Positions 1-7,378 of a stretch of DNA of 14,103 bases are shown piece by piece. The notes under the pieces are model-generated. The model was not told the DNA's origin. It did not search any database and saw only the letters and a list, made by a program, of their open reading frames with translations. The translations under genes and the position numbers were made by a program. Numbering within the stretch: position 1 is the first letter of the stretch; each line of letters opens with the position of its first letter. Source of the stretch: JACRAO01 sp964490895 (lineage in GTDB: Bacteria > Bdellovibrionota > UBA1018); the NCBI GenBank assembly GCA_964490895.1, contig CAZBEI010000073.1:1-14103 (forward strand), read 5' to 3'.

Positions 1-12
1 ACCTGCCACTCC

Positions 13-25
13 TGACAATTTGTCT
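13..25. promoter_or_regulatory. Palindromic site 1, putative activator or repressor binding site
   Basis: The sequence TGACAATTTGTCT is an odd-centred dyad (TGACAA-N-TTGTCA) with one mismatch in the last position. It shares 11 of 13 bases with the palindrome at 46-58, and the two starts are 33 bp apart, close to three helical turns. Its centre lies about 160 bp upstream of the start site predicted from the sigma-54 element at 153-167. That is a usual place for an enhancer-binding-protein site. The binding protein is not identifiable from the sequence. Confidence 0.5.
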
Positions 26-45
26 TTTAAATGAGGTGTATTTTT

Positions 46-58
46 TGACAAATTGTCA
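46..58. promoter_or_regulatory. Palindromic site 2, putative activator or repressor binding site
   Basis: TGACAAATTGTCA is a perfect dyad of TGACAA and TTGTCA around one central base. It is the better of two tandem sites; the other is at 13-25. It contains most of a TTGACA hexamer (45-50) that could act as a -35 box, so it could equally be a repressor operator. With the sigma-54 reading it lies about 127 bp upstream of the predicted start site, within the usual range for an upstream activating sequence. Either role is inference. Confidence 0.55.
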
Positions 59-152
59 TGTGCATTGCAATAGAATTTATAAAATAAGATTGCGGGCAGA
101 AATTTTTAAGTAAAAACGCTTTCTTAGGAAAAAATGAGAACACCCCCAAAGT

Positions 153-167
153 TGGCACTCCTTTTGC
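153..167 (+). promoter_or_regulatory. Sigma-54 (RpoN) -24/-12 promoter element
   Basis: TGGCAC (153-158), a 5-bp spacer and TTGC (164-167) match the sigma-54 consensus fully. The invariant GG (154-155) and GC (166-167) have the required 12-bp register. The element sits in the only long non-coding stretch ahead of the operon and points toward gspC. The predicted transcription start is near 178-180, only about 4 bases before the gspC ATG at 183. This would leave the Shine-Dalgarno sequence out of the transcript, which is a real difficulty for the call or for the gspC start. Confidence 0.6.
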
Positions 168-181
168 CTCTAAAAGGAGTG
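156..181 (+). promoter_or_regulatory. Perfect 10-bp inverted repeat sequestering the gspC Shine-Dalgarno
   Basis: CACTCCTTTT (156-165) and AAAAGGAGTG (172-181) are exact reverse complements separated by a 6-base loop (GCCTCT). The right arm contains AAGGAG (174-179), the only Shine-Dalgarno candidate for gspC, one base before the GATG of the start. In a transcript begun further upstream, the left arm would act as an anti-Shine-Dalgarno and close the ribosome site. No T-run follows, so it is not a simple terminator. The left arm overlaps the sigma-54 element. Confidence 0.6.
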
Positions 182-182
182 G

Positions 183-1313
183 ATGGCTTCTTTCAAAGAA
201 AAATTAAACGCTTTCATAAACTCTCCCACGTTACAAAAGATAATGGGGAGTCTAAAAAAGAGTTTTCTAAAGGCGAGTCAAATATTTGATTCGAAAGTTT
301 TACACCCTTTTCATGAAAAATCTAAACATTGGAAAATAAGAGAAAAGCTTGTCAAAATTTTGCCTAAGGACATCGCGGCAACGCTCCCCCACAATTTAGA
401 TCCCATGAGCTTGATGGAGTGGGTGAGTCTCTCTTTTCAGAGAAGGGGCTGGCGGCCTTATGTGAAGATTTTGACCCTTGTTTTGTGTAGCTATTTTTTG
501 GCAGATCTCTCTGCCCTTTTAGTAGAAAAATTTATTCCCGAGCCTCCACCGGCAAGGCCTGTCAGATTTCGAGAGGATAGACAAAAAGCTCGCATGATCG
601 AATCCTATAGCCCCATCTTTGCTCGAAACCTGTTCAATAGCCAAGGCATTATTCCCGGAGATACTGCTGGCAATGGGCCCGTGGATGCGTCTTCTCCACC
701 TATTCGAACGACTCTGCCCTTTAATTTGATTGGGACTCTGATTTTAAGAGACGAAATAAAATCCATTGCAACCATCGAAGACAAGTCTCAATCCCTTGTG
801 ATCCCCGTTCGAGTGGAAGACGAAATTCCATCCAAGATTAGAATTTTAAAAATAGAAGCGAGAAAAGTAATTTTTCTGAATCTCTCGAGCAATCGTCGCG
901 AATTTATAGACCTTCCGGAGGATGCAAATGCCACCAATCCTAGGATTACTTTGAGTTCTCCGACGAAGGGGCCTGGAGTCGAAAAACTCGCACCTACTCA
1001 ATATGCTATCACACGAGGAGAGGTGGATAAGGCTTTAGGAAATTTGAACGAAATTTTAACCCAAGCCCGATGCCTACCTAATTTTAAACAAGGCATGCCA
1101 GCAGGGTACCGCTGCTTTCAAATTGTGCCCGGCAGTATTTATGACAAACTGGGGATGCACAATGATGATGTCATTATAAAAATTAATGGTCAGGATCTCT
1201 CGGATCCAGGACAGGCTTTTCAGCAGCTCTCAAGTCTAAAAGAAAGCAATCATTTTGAAATGCAAGTGGAGCGAAATGGAAGACCGCTCAGTTTTGTTTA
1301 CGATATTCACTAA
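183..1313 (+). CDS. gspC: Type II secretion system protein GspC, inner-membrane coupling protein with PDZ domain
   Basis: GspC spans the inner membrane and connects the GspL/M platform to the N-terminal periplasmic domains of the secretin GspD; its C-terminal domain helps select substrates (family knowledge). The protein has 376 residues. Visible parts are a basic cytoplasmic N-terminus (1-92), one membrane segment (about 93-114, YVKILTLVLCSYFLADLSAL), a proline-rich linker (118-125), the HR domain (about 146-245, with ARNLF and FNLIGTLI), and a PDZ domain (about 277-376, with CFQIVPGSIYDKLGM and DVIIKINGQDL). The cytoplasmic part is much longer than the roughly 20 residues of many GspC proteins. 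Cysteines 297 and 311 in the PDZ region could pair. The start at 183 has AAGGAG only 3 bases upstream, inside an inverted repeat. In-frame ATGs at 243, 405 and 414 have weaker ribosome sites, so the exact start is uncertain. It is the first gene of the operon, and gspD follows after 18 bases. Confidence 0.9.
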   Translation: MASFKEKLNAFINSPTLQKIMGSLKKSFLKASQIFDSKVLHPFHEKSKHWKIREKLVKILPKDIAATLPHNLDPMSLMEWVSLSFQRRGWRPYVKILTLVLCSYFLADLSALLVEKFIPEPPPARPVRFREDRQKARMIESYSPIFARNLFNSQGIIPGDTAGNGPVDASSPPIRTTLPFNLIGTLILRDEIKSIATIEDKSQSLVIPVRVEDEIPSKIRILKIEARKVIFLNLSSNRREFIDLPEDANATNPRITLSSPTKGPGVEKLAPTQYAITRGEVDKALGNLNEILTQARCLPNFKQGMPAGYRCFQIVPGSIYDKLGMHNDDVIIKINGQDLSDPGQAFQQLSSLKESNHFEMQVERNGRPLSFVYDIH

Positions 1314-1331
1314 AGAGATGGAGATGTAGAG

Positions 1332-3893
1332 ATGGGGATGATAAAAATTTTAGGGTGTGTTTTGATGTACATTTTAATGGCGGGAGTTTTGCAACAGACT
1401 TACTCTGGGGCTCAAGCAGAAGAGAAAAAAGGATTTGAGCCAGGAGTAAAGACTTTTACCAATCCCAATTATAATTCTTTTGCCGGCAATAACACTTCGA
1501 AGCCACCTACCTTTTTTGATGATGACGATGACGAAGAAGGTCTTGACGACAATAACTATTCTCCGCCTTCTTCTTCGCCTTCTACAGCTGGGACAGGAGC
1601 TCCGGGCACTCCGAACTCGTCGATTTCGATGGGGGGAGCCGCTAATGCCAGTGGAGTGATTCCGCATAAAGAGGTCGACACCATAAAAGTAGACGACGAG
1701 ACAGGTGCTGGAAAAGGCAGCAAAGAAGTGGTGACTGATTTTAATTTCCCGGATGCGGATATCTTAGACATTGCAAAAACTTTAGGAAAACTCACAGGAA
1801 AAAACTTTATTTTAGATAAAGACGTCAAAGGCCGTATCACGATCATTTCAAATTCGGCCATTACCGTAGGAGATGCTTGGAAGGCCTTTTTGACGGCACT
1901 CGATATCAATGGATTTGCGCTTATTCCGTCTGGAAATTACATCCGGATTGCACGTCAAAGAGATGCCAAAGACAAACAGCTAAAAACATATACCGGAGAT
2001 TATGCTCCAGAGACCGACGCACTCATCACGAGGCTTTTTCCTCTAAAATACTTAAGCTCTGATGAGGTTGCACGAAATTTTCGAAGCTTTATGCCAGCCA
2101 ACGCACGTATTGTGCCCTATGAACAAACCAATACCGTCATCGTGACTGATACGGGATCTAATATCGCCAAACTCGCTAAGCTATTAGAAGTTTTAGACGT
2201 AGAAGGCTACGACGCTGGCATCGAAGTCATTCCAGTCAAATTTGCCTCCGCTGTAGAGCTTTCGAAGTTGATTGATACTTTGATTCCTGGAACAGCTCCC
2301 ATTGGAGGAGGGGGTGGGCCTCGGTTTGGTGGGGCCGGCGGAAAATTTACAGCTCGAAGAACAAAAGAGGGTGGAATTATCAATACCATTATTGCAGACG
2401 AGCGCACCAATACGCTCATTGTTCATGCCAACACCCGAGGTGCGGATCAAGTAAGAGCATTGGTCTCGAAACTAGACCAAAAACTGACAGCCACTGCGGC
2501 AGGAGGCAGAGTCCAAGTCGTTTATTTGCAGTTTGCAGAGGCCGAAAAAATTGCCAATACTCTCAATAATCTTTCGTCAAGTACTCAACGTGGTGGGCAG
2601 CCTCCGGGCGCAGGCACTGGGAGCAATCCTGTGCAGGGTTCACTGTTCGAAGGCAGTATCAGAGTATCTCCAGACACAGCCACCAATTCTTTGGTCATTA
2701 CGGCTTCGCCTCAGGATTTTGTCACTGTACAACGAGTGATCAATAGAATTGATATTCCTCGAGATCAGGTTTTTGCAGAAGTGGTGATCATGGAGGTGAA
2801 TTTGAATCGTGAGTTTCAGTTTGCAGCCAATGTGGGTGGCGCAAAACTTCCTGTTTTGTTTTCAACCAACAATGATTTGGCCGAGTTTATTACAAATCCT
2901 GTTGGATTAAAGGGTGCGGTGATTGCCTATGGAAAAAATGATTTGTCAGACCTTTCTATTGGAGGACAAAAAGTTCCTAATGTTTTAGGATTGATTAAAA
3001 CCATTCAAACCAAATCCAATGCCAATATTTTGGCCACTCCACAGATTATTGCTTTAGACAATACAGAGGCCACGTTCGAAACGGCAGAAAAAATCCCGGT
3101 TCTAACAACTACGGCAGTACAAGGCGCTGTGGCTCAATCGACGACGAAAGAAAGTGTCTCGCTTTCGATTACACTCAAGCCCCAAATCAATAAGTTAGCC
3201 AATCTTGTCAAACTCGACATCACAGCAAAGTTGGCAGACATCAGCGCGAGAGAACTTCCTGCTCAAGTTGCAAATCTTGCCCTTGCCACTTTAGAGAGAA
3301 ATATCAAAACCTCGGTTGTGGTGGCTGACCATGACACCTTAGTTTTAGGGGGTCTGATCCGGGATAATAACAGTGATGTTGTTTCTAAGATTCCGATTTT
3401 AGGGGATATTCCAATTCTAGGTTGGCTCTTTCGGTCCAAGAAAACGCAGGCTCAAAAAACAAACTTGCTCATTTTTATCACTCCTCATATTATCCGCCAG
3501 GCAGAACACATTCGAGAAATCTTGGATCGGAAATTAAAAGAGAGGGATGATTTTTTAGAATCCAATACAGGTGGAAATGATCCGCAGAAAAAATATCGAG
3601 ATCAAATGATTAAGTCCTTGCCCGATATCGAAGAAATCAAATCAAAAAAACCTGTTCGAACTTTTATTTTAGAGGAGGACGCTCCAATGCCTGTAGAATT
3701 GATAGAGCAAAGACCAAAACCGTCAGCTCCTCAGGTATTACCAGCACAGCCGCAATTACAACCGCCTCAAGTCCAACCCGGTGAGGGCGCGCCACCTACT
3801 CAGGCACTTCCAGTGGCACCTACTCAGGCACTTCCAGCGCCAGCTGAGATCAATCAGCCCGTTCCCCCGCAGCCAGGAGTTCAAAATCCATGA
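1332..3893 (+). CDS. gspD: Type II secretion system secretin GspD
   Basis: GspD forms the multimeric outer-membrane channel through which folded substrates leave the cell. The protein has 853 residues, long for the family (usually about 650-750). Order of parts: signal peptide (1-29, cleavage likely after AQA); a low-complexity linker with an acidic run (63-69) and Ser/Pro stretch (30-130); N0 domain (131-210, FNFPDADILDIAKTLGKLTG); N1 (about 226-290); N2 (about 296-383, with a Gly-rich loop 325-337); N3 (about 392-473); secretin core (about 477-722) with the signature VLGGLIRDNNSDVVSKIPIL and GDIPILGWLF at 671-700. A charged then Pro/Gln-rich tail follows (723-853) and contains a 24-bp tandem repeat. 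GGAG at 1320-1323 is 8 bases before the ATG at 1332; a second ATG at 1338 is less well placed. The stop overlaps the gspE start (ATGA), implying translational coupling. The identity is clear; the role of the added N- and C-terminal segments is unknown. Confidence 0.97.
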   Translation: MGMIKILGCVLMYILMAGVLQQTYSGAQAEEKKGFEPGVKTFTNPNYNSFAGNNTSKPPTFFDDDDDEEGLDDNNYSPPSSSPSTAGTGAPGTPNSSISMGGAANASGVIPHKEVDTIKVDDETGAGKGSKEVVTDFNFPDADILDIAKTLGKLTGKNFILDKDVKGRITIISNSAITVGDAWKAFLTALDINGFALIPSGNYIRIARQRDAKDKQLKTYTGDYAPETDALITRLFPLKYLSSDEVARNFRSFMPANARIVPYEQTNTVIVTDTGSNIAKLAKLLEVLDVEGYDAGIEVIPVKFASAVELSKLIDTLIPGTAPIGGGGGPRFGGAGGKFTARRTKEGGIINTIIADERTNTLIVHANTRGADQVRALVSKLDQKLTATAAGGRVQVVYLQFAEAEKIANTLNNLSSSTQRGGQPPGAGTGSNPVQGSLFEGSIRVSPDTATNSLVITASPQDFVTVQRVINRIDIPRDQVFAEVVIMEVNLNREFQFAANVGGAKLPVLFSTNNDLAEFITNPVGLKGAVIAYGKNDLSDLSIGGQKVPNVLGLIKTIQTKSNANILATPQIIALDNTEATFETAEKIPVLTTTAVQGAVAQSTTKESVSLSITLKPQINKLANLVKLDITAKLADISARELPAQVANLALATLERNIKTSVVVADHDTLVLGGLIRDNNSDVVSKIPILGDIPILGWLFRSKKTQAQKTNLLIFITPHIIRQAEHIREILDRKLKERDDFLESNTGGNDPQKKYRDQMIKSLPDIEEIKSKKPVRTFILEEDAPMPVELIEQRPKPSAPQVLPAQPQLQPPQVQPGEGAPPTQALPVAPTQALPAPAEINQPVPPQPGVQNP
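3793..3837 (+). repeat. 24-bp in-frame tandem repeat in the gspD tail
   Basis: A 21-base core, CACCTACTCAGGCACTTCCA plus G, occurs at 3793-3813 and again at 3817-3837, with a period of 24 bases. It encodes two copies of PTQALP in the Pro/Gln-rich C-terminal tail of the secretin. The period is a multiple of three, so copy number could change without breaking the frame. Confidence 0.9.
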
Positions 3894-5620
3894 TGGCCGA
3901 TACCGCACTTTTCCAAAAAGATCCACCGCTTAAGCTAGGGCAATTGCTCATCAAGCACACTTCTTTGTCTGCTGAGCAATTGGAAGAAGCCTTAGGCATT
4001 CAAAAACAAGAGGGCGGGCTTTTAGGCGAAATCTTAATTCGCAAAAATTTTATATTGCCCCATGAACTCATGCGTGCGCTCTGTCTTCAGCTTGGGGTTA
4101 TCTTTTTAGAAGATCTAAAGCCCACTGAGGTGGACCCTATACTCATCAAAAATATTCCGATTAATTATTCAAAAACGAGAGAAGTTTTACCCCTTAGAAT
4201 TGAAGAAACTCCAAAAGGAAAATCACTCGTCTTAGTGGTCAGTGATCCCTTTAACAATACCATTGTAGATGACATGCATGTGTTGACAGGGCTACCCATT
4301 CAACTTGTGGTGAGCACCAGTATGCGCATTCAAGAAGCGATTAATCGTGTTTATGAGAGATCCAGCGGCAACTTAGTCGAAAAAATCGAGGGTGAATTTG
4401 CCGACGAAACCTATGACCTCGAAGGCCCAATTGATATTTTGGAGGCCACCGAAGACGATGCTCCTGTGATCAAATTTGTGAATTCACTTATTTTCCGAGC
4501 AGTCAAGGAAAAGGCTTCGGATATCCATATTGAGCCCTTCGAAAAAGAGTTTGTTGTGAGATTTCGTATTGACGGGGTGCTTAACGATATCATTCGGCAA
4601 CCCAAGCGTGCCCATGCGGCCATCACTTCGCGCATCAAAGTCATGGGGATTTTAGATATTGCAGAAAAGAGATTGCCACAAGACGGACGCATTAAAATTA
4701 AAATTGCGGGCAAAGATATCGACATGAGGCTTTCTACGGTACCTACACACTATGGAGAGCGTATTGTGCTTCGTATTTTAGAGCAAAGTGGATCTCCACT
4801 GGATCTCGAGGTGCTTGGGTTTTCTGAAAAAAGTGTCAAGCTCATTAACAAACTTATATTTCGAAAATATGGGATTTTTTTGGTAACGGGTCCCACCGGA
4901 AGCGGAAAGTCCACAACCCTGTCTTCGTGTCTTGTAAAACTCAATAGTCCTGAGAGAAATATTTTGACTGTCGAAGATCCCATCGAATATCAAATCAATG
5001 GAATTAGCCAGGTTCAGGTCAATACTAAAATTGAACTGAGCTTTGCACGTGCTCTGAGAGCTTTTTTAAGACAAAATCCAGATGTGATCATGGTTGGAGA
5101 AATTCGAGATAAAGAAACAGCAGAAATTGCAATCACTGCTTCTCTTACAGGTCATTTAGTGCTTTCGACTTTACATACAAACGACGCTTCCGGTTCTGCC
5201 ACGCGTTTGATTGACATGGGGGTCGAGCCTTTTTTGGTGGCGAGTTCCATACTGGGAATTGTAGCCCAAAGACTGATTCGAAAAGCTTGTCAAAAATGCA
5301 AACAGCCATATTTGCCCACAGAGTTTGAATTAAAAGAGCTGGGGTTAGATAAGATTCCAACTGACTCTAAATTTGTGAAAGCAGTGGGATGTACCGCCTG
5401 TTCTCAAGGGGGATATGCAGGTAGAACCGTCATTCACGAATTGCTGGTCGTGGACGACAAAGTGCGTTCGCTTATTATCAGAAATACGGATTCCGGAACG
5501 ATCAAAAAAGCTGCAATAGAAGCTGGGATGATTACTCTGAGAGAAGATGGGGTCATGAAAGTTCTAAATGGGATTACAACAGTAGACGAACTCATGCGAG
5601 CGACCCATGCAGAGGTATAA
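3890..5620 (+). CDS. gspE: Type II secretion system ATPase GspE
   Basis: GspE is the cytoplasmic hexameric ATPase that powers pseudopilus assembly; it docks on GspL and GspF (family knowledge). The protein has 576 residues. The N-terminal region has two type II secretion GspE N-domains (about 13-75 and 80-158). The ATPase core shows the Asp box (about 357-364, ILTVEDPI), Walker A GPTGSGKST (334-342), Walker B DVIMVGE (398-404), and the His box GHLVLSTLHTNDA (421-433). A C-terminal zinc-binding tetracysteine module is intact: C467-x2-C470 and C501-x2-C504. All catalytic motifs are present, so it should be active. The ATG overlaps the gspD stop by 4 bases, and AGGAG lies 10 bases upstream; a second ATG follows immediately (3893), and either could be used. 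The zinc module and immediate T2SS neighbours favour GspE over the related PilB. Confidence 0.97.
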   Translation: MMADTALFQKDPPLKLGQLLIKHTSLSAEQLEEALGIQKQEGGLLGEILIRKNFILPHELMRALCLQLGVIFLEDLKPTEVDPILIKNIPINYSKTREVLPLRIEETPKGKSLVLVVSDPFNNTIVDDMHVLTGLPIQLVVSTSMRIQEAINRVYERSSGNLVEKIEGEFADETYDLEGPIDILEATEDDAPVIKFVNSLIFRAVKEKASDIHIEPFEKEFVVRFRIDGVLNDIIRQPKRAHAAITSRIKVMGILDIAEKRLPQDGRIKIKIAGKDIDMRLSTVPTHYGERIVLRILEQSGSPLDLEVLGFSEKSVKLINKLIFRKYGIFLVTGPTGSGKSTTLSSCLVKLNSPERNILTVEDPIEYQINGISQVQVNTKIELSFARALRAFLRQNPDVIMVGEIRDKETAEIAITASLTGHLVLSTLHTNDASGSATRLIDMGVEPFLVASSILGIVAQRLIRKACQKCKQPYLPTEFELKELGLDKIPTDSKFVKAVGCTACSQGGYAGRTVIHELLVVDDKVRSLIIRNTDSGTIKKAAIEAGMITLREDGVMKVLNGITTVDELMRATHAEV

Positions 5621-5625
5621 CTAAA

Positions 5626-6852
5626 ATGGCACCTCTTTTTGACTACAAGGCTTACAGCGCAGATGGAAAAATACAAAGGGGTTTTTTGGAGTCTGAGAAT
5701 TCTAAAGCTGCAAGGTTGAAATTAAAAAAACAGGGTCTTTCGGTCGTAGAAATTAATGAAAAATCAGCCGCTAAAAATAAGTCTGGTACTTCTTTCTCCT
5801 TTTTTAGTGGCCGAGTGAGCCAAAAAGAAGTCACGATGATCACACGTCAGTTTGCAAGTCTGATTAAAGCCAATATTCCAGTGGTCGAAGCCTTGAGCGC
5901 CCTCATTGATCAAACAGAAAAGCCGACCCTAAAAATTATTCTGTCGCAAGTGCGGCAAGACATCAACGAAGGACTGAGCCTCGCCAAAGCCATGGGGAAA
6001 CACCCCAAAGCATTTGACAACATTTTTGTGAACATGATTGAAGCGGGCGAAAGTTCTGGGACGATGGGGCTTGTTTTGCTGAGGCTTGCGGATCTCAAAG
6101 AAGCTCAAATGAGACTCCGAGGCAAAGTGATCAGTGGGATGACTTATCCAGCTCTCATGATGACTGTTTCTCTTTTTTTGCTAGTAGCCATTTTTACTTT
6201 TGTGATCCCTAAACTCACTAAAATTTTTGAATCCATGAATAAGCCCATGCCCGCCATTACGAAGTTTCTTATTGGAGTGAGCGATATCCTCATCAACTGG
6301 TGGTATCTGATTGCTCTTGTAGGATTTCTTGCCTTCTGGATGTTTCAGACCTGGTCCAACTCGCCCAAAGGCAGGCCAAAGTGGGATCGCTTTAAATTAG
6401 GGCTTCCCCTTTTTGGAAATTTAATCCGAATGATTGCAGTCACCCGATTTGCAAAAACAATGGCCACTCTTCTTGGAAGTGGCGTCCCTATTTTAACAGC
6501 CATGAATATTGCAAGGAATCTTGTCAACAATGGACCGATTGCGGAAGCCATCAGAGTTGCTCGAGAAAACATCACGGAGGGTCAGTCGATCGCCGAACCA
6601 TTGCGAAAAAGTGGAGAGTTCCCTCCCATGGTGATCCACATGATTGCCATTGGAGAAAAAACAGGGGAGCTCCCAGATATGCTCGAGAATGTTGCTGGTA
6701 CTTACGAAGAGCAAATCAATGCTACGATCGAGGGGATGACAGCGTTGCTTGAGCCCCTGATGCTTATCTTTATGGGTGGAGTGGTGGGATTTATTGTGCT
6801 TGCGATTTTTGTGCCAATTTTAGATATGAGTAATTTAGATGTTAAAAAATAA
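5626..6852 (+). CDS. gspF: Type II secretion system inner-membrane platform protein GspF
   Basis: GspF is the polytopic inner-membrane protein at the centre of the assembly platform, contacting GspE, GspL and the growing pseudopilus. The protein has 408 residues, the usual family length. It contains two T2SSF cytoplasmic domains (about 68-192 and 271-393) with the typical FASLIKANIPVVEALSAL (76-93) and FAKTMATLLGSGVPILTAM (275-293) segments. Glycine/glutamate signatures GESSGTMG (141-148) and GEKTGELPDMLENVA (343-357) mark the ends of the helical bundles. Three membrane segments are seen at about 172-195, 221-241 and 376-399. AGAGG lies 10 bases before the ATG, only 5 bases after the gspE stop. 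It is followed by the repeated hairpin region that precedes gspG. Confidence 0.97.
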   Translation: MAPLFDYKAYSADGKIQRGFLESENSKAARLKLKKQGLSVVEINEKSAAKNKSGTSFSFFSGRVSQKEVTMITRQFASLIKANIPVVEALSALIDQTEKPTLKIILSQVRQDINEGLSLAKAMGKHPKAFDNIFVNMIEAGESSGTMGLVLLRLADLKEAQMRLRGKVISGMTYPALMMTVSLFLLVAIFTFVIPKLTKIFESMNKPMPAITKFLIGVSDILINWWYLIALVGFLAFWMFQTWSNSPKGRPKWDRFKLGLPLFGNLIRMIAVTRFAKTMATLLGSGVPILTAMNIARNLVNNGPIAEAIRVARENITEGQSIAEPLRKSGEFPPMVIHMIAIGEKTGELPDMLENVAGTYEEQINATIEGMTALLEPLMLIFMGGVVGFIVLAIFVPILDMSNLDVKK

Positions 6853-6905
6853 GGAGACTAAGCAGTCTCAAAATATGGAGACTAAGCAGTCTCAAAATAA
6901 GGAGA
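6853..6905 (+). repeat. Two 24-bp tandem repeats, each a hairpin, between gspF and gspG
   Basis: GGAGACTAAGCAGTCTCAAA plus ATAW is repeated at 6853-6876 and 6877-6900, and a partial third copy (GGAGA, 6901-6905) provides the gspG ribosome site. Each full copy holds a perfect 6-bp inverted repeat, GAGACT-AAGC-AGTCTC (6854-6869 and 6878-6893). The first repeat starts directly after the gspF stop. Possible roles are mRNA stabilisation or processing at the start of the pseudopilin section, or translational tuning of gspG; neither is proven. Confidence 0.85.
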
Positions 6906-6910
6906 ATCAA

Positions 6911-7378
6911 ATGATCAAAAAACATATGCTTAAATTTCTAAACCAAGCCAGGATAGGCAGAAACGGTTTTACATTAATGGAAATGTTAGTGGTCATTGCA
7001 CTTATTGCTATTGTGGGTGGATTTGTAGCCTCCAATGTCATTAGCAAATTTCAAAAGGCAAAGGTAGATGCTGCAAAAATCCAGATGAGGCAGATTGGGG
7101 TAATTTTAGATAATTATAAAATGGATTGTGGGATGTACCCTACTGAGCAACAAGGTCTGGAGGCTTTAGTGAGTAAGCCCACCTCGGGAAAAGAATGCAA
7201 AAAATATGATCCCGACGGGTACGTCAAAGATAAAAGAGTCCCCAAAGACCCTTGGTCCAATGAGTTCAAATACCTTTCGGATGGAAACCAGTATGAGCTT
7301 ATATCTTTAGGAAATGATAGCGCAGAGGGAGGCGAGGGGGTCAAGAAAGATATTTCGACAAAGGATCCTGAGTTTTAA
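6911..7378 (+). CDS. gspG: Type II secretion system major pseudopilin GspG
   Basis: GspG is the major subunit of the periplasmic pseudopilus. From the ATG at 6911 the precursor has 155 residues. It has a 19-residue leader ending in Gly19, cleavage before Phe20 by prepilin peptidase, the conserved Glu at mature position +5 (Glu24), and a hydrophobic N-terminal helix (20-41). The globular domain has the GspG hallmarks YPTEQQGLEALVSKP (76-90), DPWSNEFKYLS (113-123) and the calcium-loop region SLGNDSAEGGEGVKKDI (132-148). Cys73 and Cys96 could form a disulfide. I chose 6911 because AAGGAG lies 7 bases upstream. An in-frame ATG at 6839 inside gspF would add 24 repeat-encoded residues and has no good ribosome site. 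GspG is needed in large amounts, which may explain the special sequence just upstream. Confidence 0.95.
   Translation: MIKKHMLKFLNQARIGRNGFTLMEMLVVIALIAIVGGFVASNVISKFQKAKVDAAKIQMRQIGVILDNYKMDCGMYPTEQQGLEALVSKPTSGKECKKYDPDGYVKDKRVPKDPWSNEFKYLSDGNQYELISLGNDSAEGGEGVKKDISTKDPEF

Noticed and set aside
45..76. Sigma-70 promoter with TTGACA (45-50) and TAGAAT (71-76)
   Set aside because: The spacer is 20 bases, longer than the usual 16-18, and no better -10 hexamer lies at 17 bases. It is possible with an activator that shortens the distance, but too weak to annotate.
156..181. Rho-independent terminator
   Set aside because: The stem is perfect, but the following bases are GATGGC with no T-run, and it lies directly before a start codon.
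1356..1358. Lipoprotein signal in GspD (ILGC at residues 6-9)
   Set aside because: The Cys lies before the hydrophobic core, so it cannot be a lipobox; a type I site after AQA fits better.
1374..1909. Minus-strand frames of 97 and 117 codons inside gspD
   Set aside because: They are shadows of the low-complexity and N0 coding sequence of a certain gene, with biased composition and no ribosome sites.
5627..5641. Second sigma-54 element at the start of gspF (TGGCAC then TTTG)
   Set aside because: The invariant GC of the -12 part is missing and the site lies inside coding sequence.
6839..6910. Longer GspG starting at 6839
   Set aside because: It would translate the tandem hairpins, overlap gspF, and has no Shine-Dalgarno, whereas 6911 has an excellent one.
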